A stretch of DNA of 64,000 nucleotides from Sphingomonas sp. G-3-2-10 (GTDB lineage: Bacteria > Pseudomonadota > Alphaproteobacteria > Sphingomonadales > Sphingomonadaceae), in contig NZ_JABBFY010000001.1 in the NCBI RefSeq assembly GCF_012927115.1, forward strand, positions 2,542,001 through 2,606,000, in the 5' to 3' direction. The notes beneath the pieces were generated by a model. It saw only the letters and a list, made by a program, of their open reading frames with translations. It made no database searches and was not told the origin of the DNA. Each line of letters begins with the position of its first letter. Position 1 is the first letter of the stretch. Shown in pieces: positions 18,903 to 26,642 of this stretch. Made by a program: the position numbers and the translations under genes.

Positions 18903-19010
18903 ATGTTCGCCAATAACGCCTTCCTCTATCTCGCCCTTGCCGAAGCCGTCGCCTTCATCGCCGTGGTCGGGTTCGTCAGCATCGAGGATGCGCTGCGCCG
19001 CCAGGCCTAG
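18903..19010 (+). CDS. Small single-span membrane protein (35 aa)
   Basis: ATG at 18903 with GGAG nine bases upstream encodes 35 residues beginning MFANNAFLYLALAEAVAFI, one clear transmembrane segment and a charged end EDALRRQA. Not recognised. It is divergent from the FNR regulator and downstream of the FNR-like box, so a role in low-oxygen physiology is possible. The stop overlaps the convergent acetyltransferase gene by 4 nt. Confidence 0.5.
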   Translation: MFANNAFLYLALAEAVAFIAVVGFVSIEDALRRQA

Positions 19011-20140
19011 GCCTCGCCATCCTCGCCTGAGCCGGCCTCGCGGGCTGCGCCCTCGCGCTGCCCGCTGCGCTTCCACACCCCGCGCAGCAGCTTCGCCGCC
19101 AGCCCCACCGTGCCCGGCCGTACGAACAGCCAGTCGCGGATCGCCGGACCTTCGGCGGCGCCGATCACGCGCTTGTAGCCGCTGTCGCCCGCGCCCCAGT
19201 CGACGCGCGTCATCCCGTCCGCGATCGCGCGGACGAGGTTGCGGTAATAGAGCAATTTCCCCGGCGAATGCTTGCCGAAGGCCGGGTCATAGCTGTTGGC
19301 GATCGCGTATTTCAGCGCACCGGCGTTGAGATCGAACGAGAAGGCCGATGGCGCGCCGTCGACACGCAGCACCGCGGCCCACATCATCTCCGCGATCACC
19401 GGATCCTTCGCCGCCGCGCGCCAGAAGGTGCCGTGCCCCTGCGCGGTGAACTTGGCGTCGCTGCCGTCGGTCCGCGCTGCGATCCAGCTCTTTTCCTCGA
19501 TCTCGCCCAGCGCGTCGAACGCGTCGTCGCGCCAAGCGCCGCCCGAGACGAACCCCCAATCGAGTTCGCCGTGCGAACCCAGATGCTTTTCGTGGAAGCG
19601 GTTCTTCTTCAGCGTCGAATTGCGCGGCCAGGTGCCTTCGGCCTGCGCGGCGGCCATGTCGAGCAGGTAGGAGTCCGCCACGAAACGGTCGAGCACCGCC
19701 CATCCCCTGGCCTTTGCCGCCGCTTTCAGCAGTTCCAACGCGGGGTCGCCGTCATAGACCGGCCCCACGCGCAGCGCGGTCACTTCGCGCGCCAGCCGCG
19801 GCAGCAATGCCTCGAACGCCTCGACGCCCGCATCCTCGCGCACCGGAAAGCTGCGGAACGGCCAGTAGCAGCCCGGCACCTGCGCCAGGCCTAGCCGCTC
19901 GGGGCCCTTGCCCACGATCGGCAGGGCGAGCACCGGCGAACCCTCGCGGCTGACCGTCAGCGTCCGCGCCGCGCCGCCATAGGCTGCCAGCGCGGCGGCA
20001 TACCATCCGTATCGCAGGAACCGGTGCGTCGGCGCCGCGCCTTCCGCCACGGCATCGATTCCGCCCGCCAGACCATCGACGCACTCCACCGCCAGCGCAG
20101 GCGGCAGGCGCGTGAATTCGTCGAGCGGCATCGGTTTCAT
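19007..20140 (-). CDS. CelD/BcsL-type GNAT acetyltransferase
   Basis: 377 residues of the Acetyltransf_6 kind: an N-terminal GNAT repeat (HRFLRYGWYAAALAAYGG ... LALPIVGKG) and a C-terminal one with RNSTLKKNRFHEKHLG, SAFSFDLNAGALKYAIANSYDPAFGKHSPGKLLYY and VDWGAGDSGYKRVIGA. Relatives acetylate or aminoacylate sugars in polysaccharide and lipid assembly. No polysaccharide cluster is adjacent, so the substrate is open. Confidence 0.83.
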   Translation of the reverse strand: MKPMPLDEFTRLPPALAVECVDGLAGGIDAVAEGAAPTHRFLRYGWYAAALAAYGGAARTLTVSREGSPVLALPIVGKGPERLGLAQVPGCYWPFRSFPVREDAGVEAFEALLPRLAREVTALRVGPVYDGDPALELLKAAAKARGWAVLDRFVADSYLLDMAAAQAEGTWPRNSTLKKNRFHEKHLGSHGELDWGFVSGGAWRDDAFDALGEIEEKSWIAARTDGSDAKFTAQGHGTFWRAAAKDPVIAEMMWAAVLRVDGAPSAFSFDLNAGALKYAIANSYDPAFGKHSPGKLLYYRNLVRAIADGMTRVDWGAGDSGYKRVIGAAEGPAIRDWLFVRPGTVGLAAKLLRGVWKRSGQREGAAREAGSGEDGEA

Positions 20141-20188
20141 AGGCCCCGCCTTAGCGCAGACCCGTTACCAAGCCGTTTTGAGTGGCAC

Positions 20189-20389
20189 CTACTTCTTGAG
20201 CGTCACCCAGATCGAAACCGGGGTCACCACCTTGCCCGGCGCGGGCTTGCCCACATCGATCCGCTCGGCGGTCACCAGCTCGCCGCTGGCGAGGTTGAAG
20301 GCGGTCCACGGCTTGGGCATCCGCCCGAAGCTCATCTTCTGAATCGGCTGGCCCGTGGCCGTGTCCATGATCGTCGCGACAATACCCAT
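20189..20389 (-). CDS. Small hypothetical protein (66 aa)
   Basis: Open frame starting MGIVATIMDTATGQPIQK and ending VSIWVTLKK. The composition is protein-like but I recognise no family and the ribosome site is weak. It sits between the acetyltransferase and the SpoIIAA-like gene on the same strand. Confidence 0.4.
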   Translation of the reverse strand: MGIVATIMDTATGQPIQKMSFGRMPKPWTAFNLASGELVTAERIDVGKPAPGKVVTPVSIWVTLKK

Positions 20390-20458
20390 GCCGCGCCGAT
20401 AGCCAGCCCTCGGACTCGCTGTCCAGCGACCCCTCGCGGCTATCCACAGCTTTCGGCG

Positions 20459-20815
20459 TTACCCCCGCGCCCAAGCCCGCGCCGCTTCGACCTCCGCCAG
20501 CGGAAACAGCTTCAGCTCGCCCGGATAGAAAGGCGCGGCCACTTTCGACGCCATTTCCAGCCACGACACGTCGGTCACCAATGCCACACGTCCGATCTTC
20601 GACAGATGCCCGACGCCCCAGCCGATATCCCTCCACCAAGCGCCCATCTCCATGCCCGAGAAACTGCGCACCATCGCGACGCCGTTCAGCTTGCCATGTT
20701 TCGCGATCACCGCCTCCATCGCCGGTATCGCTGCGTCATATTCGGCGCGCGTGACGCCGCCATCGACGACAAACTCCATCACGCCGGTCTCGTCATCGGT
20801 CTCGAACGTCATCAT
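20459..20815 (-). CDS. SpoIIAA-like/STAS-fold protein
   Basis: 118 residues from the ATG at 20815 (the frame extends to 20836). The pattern MEFVVDGGVTRAEYDAAIPAMEAVIAKHGKLNGVAMV and PFYPGELKLFPLAEVEAARAW matches the SpoIIAA-like (PF11964) group of small cytoplasmic STAS-related proteins. Function unknown. Divergent from the DUF2721 gene, 40 nt away. Confidence 0.8.
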   Translation of the reverse strand: MMTFETDDETGVMEFVVDGGVTRAEYDAAIPAMEAVIAKHGKLNGVAMVRSFSGMEMGAWWRDIGWGVGHLSKIGRVALVTDVSWLEMASKVAAPFYPGELKLFPLAEVEAARAWARG

Positions 20816-20855
20816 TATCGACTTCCTTCCGCGCACTCCGCATATAGGCGTTCAA

Positions 20856-21326
20856 ATGCTCGAAGGCCCCTATCTCTCCACTGTCTCGGCCACCATTCAG
20901 GCGGCGATCGCGCCGGTGTTCCTGCTGGCGGGCATCGGGGCCTTCCTCAACGTCATGGTCGGCCGCCTCGCCCGCATCGTCGACCGCGCGCGCCAGATCG
21001 AGCAGCTCCATCCCCGCTCGACCGGGCCGGAGCATGACCGCCACGTGTGGGAGCTGCGCATCATCGACAAGCGCATCTCGGTCATCAACAACGCAATCTT
21101 CCTGTGCGTCGCCAGCGGCCTCGCCATCTGCATCGTCGTCGCCGCCCTGTTCGTCTCGCGCCTCGCCAACTGGCACCTCGGCGCGGCGGTAGCCTTGTTC
21201 TTCGTCATCTCGATGCTGCTGCTGATGGCCGGGCTGATCTATTTCCTCGTCGAGGTGCGCATGTCGCTCAAGGCGATCCACGTCCGCGAGGAACTGCTCG
21301 AGCTCGACAACAAGCAGAAGAAATGA
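20856..21326 (+). CDS. DUF2721 membrane protein
   Basis: 156 residues from ATG 20856. Three hydrophobic segments (near 14-32, 80-100, 108-130) and the family segment AIAPVFLLAGIGAFLNVMVGRLARIVDRAR identify DUF2721. The C-terminus is charged (EELLELDNKQKK). The stop overlaps the next start by ATGA, forming a two-gene membrane-protein operon. Function unknown. Confidence 0.82.
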   Translation: MLEGPYLSTVSATIQAAIAPVFLLAGIGAFLNVMVGRLARIVDRARQIEQLHPRSTGPEHDRHVWELRIIDKRISVINNAIFLCVASGLAICIVVAALFVSRLANWHLGAAVALFFVISMLLLMAGLIYFLVEVRMSLKAIHVREELLELDNKQKK

Positions 21327-21721
21327 GCCCGGCCGCCGAGCGCCGCCTGCTCCAGAGCGTCGCGAGCCTCGCGGCCCTCATCCCGATCGGCGCCGCCACC
21401 GCCGGAATCGTCGGGGGCGCAAGCTGGCTCACCCACGCTCCGGTCCCGCCCGATCTCGACAGTCATTTCCGCTACCTGTCGGGTATCTTCCTCGGCGTCG
21501 GCATCGCCTTCGCCACCTGCATCCCCGGCATCCAGCACAAGACCAGCCGCTTCCGCCTGCTCGGCGCGCTGGTCGTCACCGGCGGCCTCGCCCGCGCCTT
21601 GTCGCTGGCCAGTGTCGGCGCCCCATCCGCCGGGCACCTCGCCGGTCTCGGCGTCGAACTGATCGTGATGCCCTTATTGCTGCTGTGGCAGGCCCGCGTG
21701 GCGAAGCGCTTCGCTTCTTAG
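21323..21721 (+). CDS. DUF4345 membrane protein
   Basis: 132 residues, four hydrophobic helices, with DSHFRYLSGIFLGVGIAFATCIPGIQ and GGLARALSLASVG typical of DUF4345. Coupled to the DUF2721 gene by a 4-nt overlap. A short palindrome (CTCTCCCGCATGCGGGAGAG) follows the stop and may end the transcript. Function unknown. Confidence 0.8.
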   Translation: MSPAAERRLLQSVASLAALIPIGAATAGIVGGASWLTHAPVPPDLDSHFRYLSGIFLGVGIAFATCIPGIQHKTSRFRLLGALVVTGGLARALSLASVGAPSAGHLAGLGVELIVMPLLLLWQARVAKRFAS

Positions 21722-21752
21722 CCCTCTCCCGCATGCGGGAGAGGCAAGAAAA

Positions 21753-23342
21753 TCACCGAGGCCCCAGCTCCGCTTCCACGCTCGGCAGGTAACGCGGCTT
21801 CGCCCGCGCCTTCGATTGCTGCTCATAGGCATAGCCCGCCTTCAGCAGCAGCCCTTCGCCATACGGCGCGCCGATAAAGCTCAGCCCCACCGGCAGCCCA
21901 CCGGCCAGCCCCATCGGCACCGTCAGGTGCGGATAGCCCGACACCGCCGGCAACTGGCTGGCCGAAGGGCCCGCGCCGCTGTCGCCATGTACCGGATCGC
22001 TCAGCCAGGCCGGCCCGGTGGTCGGCATGACGATCAGCTGGACGCCGCCCGTCCTGAGCATCGCCGAAATGCCGTCCTCGCCCGCCAGTTTCAGCGACTT
22101 GGCCCGCGCGTCCTTGTACGCCGGATCGTCCAGCCCCTTGGTCTTCGCCGCCATCTCGAAGATGTCCTGCGTGAAATAGGGCATCTCGCGATCCCGGTTC
22201 GCGACGTTGAACGCGATCAGCTGATCCAGCGTCCGCACCGTCACGCTCGCGGGCGTGGTCGCCAGATAGGCGTCGAGATCGGCCTTCAGCTCGACCAGCA
22301 GCACCATGAACTCGGCCTCGCGGAGCCCCGGCATCGCCGGCATCTTCACTTCGACCAGCACCGCGCCCGCCGCTTCCAGATCCTTCAGCGCCGCATCGAA
22401 CCGCGCGCTCACCGCCGCCGACAGGCTCGCCGGGCGGATATAGCCCACCCGCATCCCGCGCAGCCCGTCGGGCGACAGGCCCGCCGCATAGTCGCGGCGA
22501 TATTTGTCGGCATCCTTGGTCACCGCGTCGGCAGGATCGCTGCCGATCATCGCCGAGAACAGCAGCGCCACGTCCCTCACGCTGCGCCCCATCGGCCCCG
22601 GCGTATCCTGGCTGTGGCTGATCGGCACGACATGGGTGCGGCTCACCAGCCCCACGGTCGGCTTCAGCCCGACCAGCCCGTTCATCGACGAGGGGCATAC
22701 CACCGATCCGTCGGTCTCGGTTCCCACCGCCGCCGCCGCCAGGCTCGCCGCCGCCGCCGCGCCCGAACCGCTCGACGATCCGCACGCGGTGCGATCCAGC
22801 GCATAGGGATTGCGCACCAGCCCCCCGGCCGCGCTCCACCCGCTCATCGAATCGGTCGACCGGATGTTCGCCCATTCGCTGAGGTTGGTCTTGCCGAGGA
22901 TCACCGCGCCCTGCGCGCGCAGCCGCGCCACCACCGGCGCATCGCGCTTGGTGTCATTGTCCTTCAGCGCCAGCGACCCCGCCGTGGTCGGCATTTCGCG
23001 CGTCTCGATATTGTCCTTGATCAGCACCGGGATGCCGTCGAGCGGCCCCAGCAGCTTGCCCGCCGCGCGCCGCCGGTCGCTCGCCCGCGCCTGCTCGATC
23101 GCATCGGGCGCGATCGCGATCACCGAACGCAGCGTCGGCCCCTTCCGGTCGATCGCCTCGATCCGCGCCAGATAGCCGCGCACCAGCAATTCGCTGGTCA
23201 CGTCGCCGCTCGCCAGCCAGCCGCGCAACTGATCGATCGACGCTTCCTCGACCGACGGCACCGGCCGGACGACCGGCGCCACCTGCGCCATCGCCGGAAC
23301 CGCCGTGCCGAGCATCAGCGCCAGAGCCATCATCGTCCGCAT
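21753..23342 (-). CDS. Exported amidase (amidase signature family)
   Basis: 529 residues with a signal peptide (MRTMMALALMLGTAVPAMAQ). The amidase signature is complete: catalytic Lys in LIKDNIET and the Gly/Ser-rich CGSSSGSGAAAAASLAAAAVGTETDGSVVCPSS carrying the cis-Ser and nucleophile Ser. The C-terminal part has PTTGPAWLSD and GLSFIGAPYGE. Substrate is unknown; periplasmic members hydrolyse varied amides or peptides. Confidence 0.9.
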   Translation of the reverse strand: MRTMMALALMLGTAVPAMAQVAPVVRPVPSVEEASIDQLRGWLASGDVTSELLVRGYLARIEAIDRKGPTLRSVIAIAPDAIEQARASDRRRAAGKLLGPLDGIPVLIKDNIETREMPTTAGSLALKDNDTKRDAPVVARLRAQGAVILGKTNLSEWANIRSTDSMSGWSAAGGLVRNPYALDRTACGSSSGSGAAAAASLAAAAVGTETDGSVVCPSSMNGLVGLKPTVGLVSRTHVVPISHSQDTPGPMGRSVRDVALLFSAMIGSDPADAVTKDADKYRRDYAAGLSPDGLRGMRVGYIRPASLSAAVSARFDAALKDLEAAGAVLVEVKMPAMPGLREAEFMVLLVELKADLDAYLATTPASVTVRTLDQLIAFNVANRDREMPYFTQDIFEMAAKTKGLDDPAYKDARAKSLKLAGEDGISAMLRTGGVQLIVMPTTGPAWLSDPVHGDSGAGPSASQLPAVSGYPHLTVPMGLAGGLPVGLSFIGAPYGEGLLLKAGYAYEQQSKARAKPRYLPSVEAELGPR

Positions 23343-23393
23343 GTCATGCCCCCTCGAAACCAGAGGGTGAGCCTAGGCCACGGCGTCCCCGCG

Positions 23394-24854
23394 TCAACCG
23401 CGCCGGAAGGTCCCGTGGAACCCGACGGGCAGCGCCACGTCCGCACGCCAGCTCGCCACCGGTCCGGCCTCGATCCGCCGCGCGTCGATCACATGCAGCT
23501 CGGTCGCCTTCGCGTCGAGGTTCACGCTGGTCCCCACCAGCCATCCCGCATCCTCGGCCTCGCCGCCGGGCACGAACAGGAATTCCTCGATCAGTTGCCG
23601 CGCGCCGAAATCATATTCGCGCGCCACCTGCTGCTCCCAGTCGTACAGCCCGACCCCGCGCGCGAACGGACGGTCGGCGCGGTTCAGCCCGGCATAGGCC
23701 GTGAAGCGCCGCCGCACGCCCGCGCGCCTCTTGTCGTTCTGCGGAAACTCGGCGCGAACGCCCGAAGGCGTCATCGTCGTGCGGCCATTTGCGTGAAGCG
23801 CGATCATCGTCAGGATCGGCGCGGGCGTCGCGCTGTGCCGCCCGATCAACAGGTCGGATGCTTCGCGCACCCCGAACTCGGGATCGCTGGTCAGGCACCC
23901 GTCGAACCGGATCGTCCCGTCGCCTTCCTCCCATGCATCGCCCAGATGGAAGAAGGCGAAGGCCGGCAACTCGAACACCCGGCGCTTGGTCAGGTCGTCC
24001 TTGTCGACCACCAGCACCTGCGTCCCCGCCTCCGGCTTCCATTCCAGCCCGGTCGACAGCGGCAGCGCGTCGCGCGTCTGCATCCAGGGCTGGAGCACGA
24101 TCACCAGATGCCGCGCGGTCGCGGTGAAATCATGGACCGAGCTGGCGCGCGGCAGGCGGATCAGCTGCGCCTGCGCCAGCGCCCCGCCCGGCGACAGCTT
24201 CCACACCATCGCATTGGCGCCCGCCAGCCCCAGATTCCACACCGTCCCGTCGGGCTCCACGCGCGGATGGGCCAGGAACGGCATCTGCGCCAGATCGGGG
24301 CGCAGCGTCTTCGGCCCGCGCGTCTCCAGCGTGTCGGGGTCCAGCCGGTACGCCGATCCGCCTTCCCACAGCGCCCACAGCTCGTCGCCCGCCATCATCA
24401 CGCTGGTGTTGGCGGCGTTGGCCGAATCCGGCCCGGTCAGCACCGCGCCCGCGCGGCGCGGCGTGCCGAACCCCGGCATCACCATCGCGCCCAGCTTGCT
24501 TTCCTGGCGCCTTTTGTCGGTATCGACGAAGCGCGCCGCGATCCGCGCCTGCCCGTCCGCGATGGCAAAGCGCCGCACCATCCCGTCGCCGTCGAACCAA
24601 TGGGTCGTGTCGCCGCCCGGCCGGTGGAACTTGGCCGGGCCGTTGCGGAACAGCACGCCCTTCAGCGCGTGCGGAGCGCGGCCATGCACGAGCCGCATCG
24701 CGCGCGGGCCGATGTCGGCTTCGACATCGGCGACGCCCAGCGTCCAGTCCGCCGGCAGCGTCGCAGCAAACAATTTCTCGGGCGGCAGCAGCATTGCGGC
24801 CCCGGCGAACAGGCCGGCGCCCAGCAGGCGGCGGCGGTCGAGCTGGATCGTCAT
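23394..24854 (-). CDS. Carotenoid oxygenase family protein with Tat signal
   Basis: 486 residues from ATG 24854, giving MTIQLDRRRLLGAGLFAGAAM, a twin-arginine signal; the open frame to 24932 lacks a better start. Seven-bladed propeller features include NGPAKFHRPGGDTTHWFDGDGMV, AHPRVEPDGTVWNLG, SVHDFTATARHLVI, FFHLGDAWEEGDG and VGFHGTFR, where the four Fe(II)-binding His are expected. The family cleaves carotenoid, stilbene or lignin-derived double bonds. Export is unusual and suggests an aromatic or carotenoid substrate outside the cytoplasm. It follows the DUF2141 gene by 14 nt. Confidence 0.88.
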   Translation of the reverse strand: MTIQLDRRRLLGAGLFAGAAMLLPPEKLFAATLPADWTLGVADVEADIGPRAMRLVHGRAPHALKGVLFRNGPAKFHRPGGDTTHWFDGDGMVRRFAIADGQARIAARFVDTDKRRQESKLGAMVMPGFGTPRRAGAVLTGPDSANAANTSVMMAGDELWALWEGGSAYRLDPDTLETRGPKTLRPDLAQMPFLAHPRVEPDGTVWNLGLAGANAMVWKLSPGGALAQAQLIRLPRASSVHDFTATARHLVIVLQPWMQTRDALPLSTGLEWKPEAGTQVLVVDKDDLTKRRVFELPAFAFFHLGDAWEEGDGTIRFDGCLTSDPEFGVREASDLLIGRHSATPAPILTMIALHANGRTTMTPSGVRAEFPQNDKRRAGVRRRFTAYAGLNRADRPFARGVGLYDWEQQVAREYDFGARQLIEEFLFVPGGEAEDAGWLVGTSVNLDAKATELHVIDARRIEAGPVASWRADVALPVGFHGTFRRG

Positions 24855-24868
24855 CGTCCCCGGCCCCT

Positions 24869-25327
24869 TCAGCGCAGCGTGATGATCTGGACCGACGCAC
24901 CCGCGCCGATCTCGAACGCCGCGGCATCCCATGCCGGCGATCCGCGATCGCCCACCGCGTCGCGCGAGAAGCCGAACGGCTCGATCGGAATGCCGAACGG
25001 GTTCATCGTCAGCTTCCCGTCGCCATCGGCATCGTGGAACACCTTCACCGCGTACCGCCCCGGCGCCAGCCCCTCGACCTTCACTTCATTGCCCTGCGCC
25101 ACCTGCAGCATCGCGACGCGAACCGGCGCGCCGCCGTTCCAGCTCGCCTCGTCCTTGTAGATCGCGATCATCACCGCGCCCTTGGCTTCGCGGATCCCCT
25201 CGAAGTGCAGCGTCAGCGTCGCGGCGGCGGCCTGCGCATCGGGCGCGGGCCGGGCGATCGCCGCAACGGGCATCGCGGTCAGGATCAGGGCGGGGGCGGC
25301 AAGTGCGGCCATCAGGGGACGGATCAT
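24869..25327 (-). CDS. DUF2141 exported protein
   Basis: 152 residues with a signal peptide and the DUF2141 core: KGAVMIAIYKDEASWNGG, GLAPGRYAVKVFHDADGDGKLTMNPFGIPIEPFGFS. A small periplasmic beta-sandwich of unknown role, often near carotenoid-related genes. First gene of a two-gene unit with the carotenoid oxygenase homologue. Confidence 0.85.
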   Translation of the reverse strand: MIRPLMAALAAPALILTAMPVAAIARPAPDAQAAAATLTLHFEGIREAKGAVMIAIYKDEASWNGGAPVRVAMLQVAQGNEVKVEGLAPGRYAVKVFHDADGDGKLTMNPFGIPIEPFGFSRDAVGDRGSPAWDAAAFEIGAGASVQIITLR

Positions 25328-25417
25328 CTTTCGGGAACTCCACTTTGGTTCGACAAGCTTTCGATGCCGCCGCTAAGGAGGTCGCGTCATTCGCAATTGC
25401 GCGATCGGGGGCCTTGA

Positions 25418-26239
25418 ATGCGTGAGTTGCAGGGGAACGCCATTGGCGCTTCGCGAATGGCGGCTCGCTTCCCCCGCCACCGGCGCGGCTTCGTCGTCGC
25501 GACCATCGCCGCGGTGCTGCTGGCGCTCACCGGCGCGTTCGGCACCTATGCGATCGGCCTCGTCCCACGCCTCGCCTACTGGCTGCTGGTCATGGAAAGC
25601 GGCGCGCTGATCGGCATGGGGGTCACCACCGGCATGATGGCGTGGGGCGGGCTGAGCCGCCGACCCTGGGTCGAGGGGTTCGCGATCACCCTGCTTATCG
25701 CTTTGCCGCACACGTTGGTGGTGATCGGCTCCAGCATCGCCTTCTTCAATCTGGGCCGGATCGGCCTCGGCACCATCCTCGTCTTCTTCGGCTTCGTCTG
25801 GGTCATCACCGCCACGGTCACCGCCGTGAACATCGCCATCGAAAAGCCCGCCGCCGCGCCGGCGCCGCCCGGGTCACTCGCCGCTGCCGAACCCGCGCCG
25901 CCCGAACCGGCCGCCCCGCTCCGCCCGCGCCTCGCCGATCGCCTGCCGCCGCATCTGCGCGAATCGCCGATCGTCGCGCTTCAGGCCGAGGACCATTATC
26001 TGCGCGTCCATACCGAGGCGGGTTCGGACCTGATCCTCCTGCGCCTCACCGACGCGATGGCAGAGCTCGAAGGGCTGGACGGCGCGCGCACCCATCGCAG
26101 CTGGTGGGTCGCCCGCGCCGCGATTCGCGCCGTCGATCGCCGCGACGGGCGCGCCGAACTGACCCTGAGCGGGGGAATCACCGCGCCGGTCAGCCGATCC
26201 GAGCTGCCCCGGCTGCGCGATGCGGGCTGGTTCGCCTGA
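25418..26239 (+). CDS. Membrane-anchored LytTR-type DNA-binding regulator
   Basis: 273 residues: four transmembrane segments (about 25-145), a Pro/Ala-rich linker, then a C-terminal LytTR domain (about 175-270) with SPIVALQAEDHYLRVHTEAGSDLILLRLTDAMAEL and THRSWWVARAAI. Target unknown; the gene stands alone upstream of the nrdA region. An in-frame ATG at 25457 is an alternative start. Confidence 0.87.
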   Translation: MRELQGNAIGASRMAARFPRHRRGFVVATIAAVLLALTGAFGTYAIGLVPRLAYWLLVMESGALIGMGVTTGMMAWGGLSRRPWVEGFAITLLIALPHTLVVIGSSIAFFNLGRIGLGTILVFFGFVWVITATVTAVNIAIEKPAAAPAPPGSLAAAEPAPPEPAAPLRPRLADRLPPHLRESPIVALQAEDHYLRVHTEAGSDLILLRLTDAMAELEGLDGARTHRSWWVARAAIRAVDRRDGRAELTLSGGITAPVSRSELPRLRDAGWFA

Positions 26240-26642
26240 TCCATCCACAGGAAAAATAAAGCTGGTTTTCGGCAATTCCGCACTTGCCTTTCCAGAACGC
26301 TAGGAAAGTCCACGCGTCGCGGCCTGCGCGTCTTCCGGACCGTCCACGAAACGAGTCATTTTAGCGACGAACCGAGTCCGGAATTAACCATTTAGCATCT
26401 TGTGCCCGGATTCGAGATGGCACAATCTGTAGTGGTTGCACTGAGGGGCGAACTCTAGCACTGGTATCACCGTCCCCACGGCCTTATGTCGTGGATAAGG
26501 TTGCTTGTGCCCGGTGGATAAGGCTGTGGACACTTTTTGTTCTCGCCTCGACCCGGTCCGATGTTAAGGTCGGAATTCGCCCCCGAGTCGCTTCGAAGCC
26601 CCGCAGACGGGGCGTGTAAGGGCAGTCAGGGGAAGTAGCGTC
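26240..26642. promoter_or_regulatory. nrdA upstream region with DnaA-box-like repeats
   Basis: A 403-bp gap without a convincing gene, clearly more AT-rich than its surroundings. It contains GTGGATAAGG twice (26491-26500 and 26514-26523, 23 bp apart) and TGTGGACAC (26525-26533). These resemble the reverse complement of the DnaA box TTATCCACA. DnaA control of nrd genes is known in other bacteria; here it is inferred. Confidence 0.45.

Noticed and set aside
21816..25160. 1114-residue plus-strand frame
   Set aside because: Runs antisense through the amidase, carotenoid oxygenase and DUF2141 genes; Arg/His/Pro-rich with no domains.
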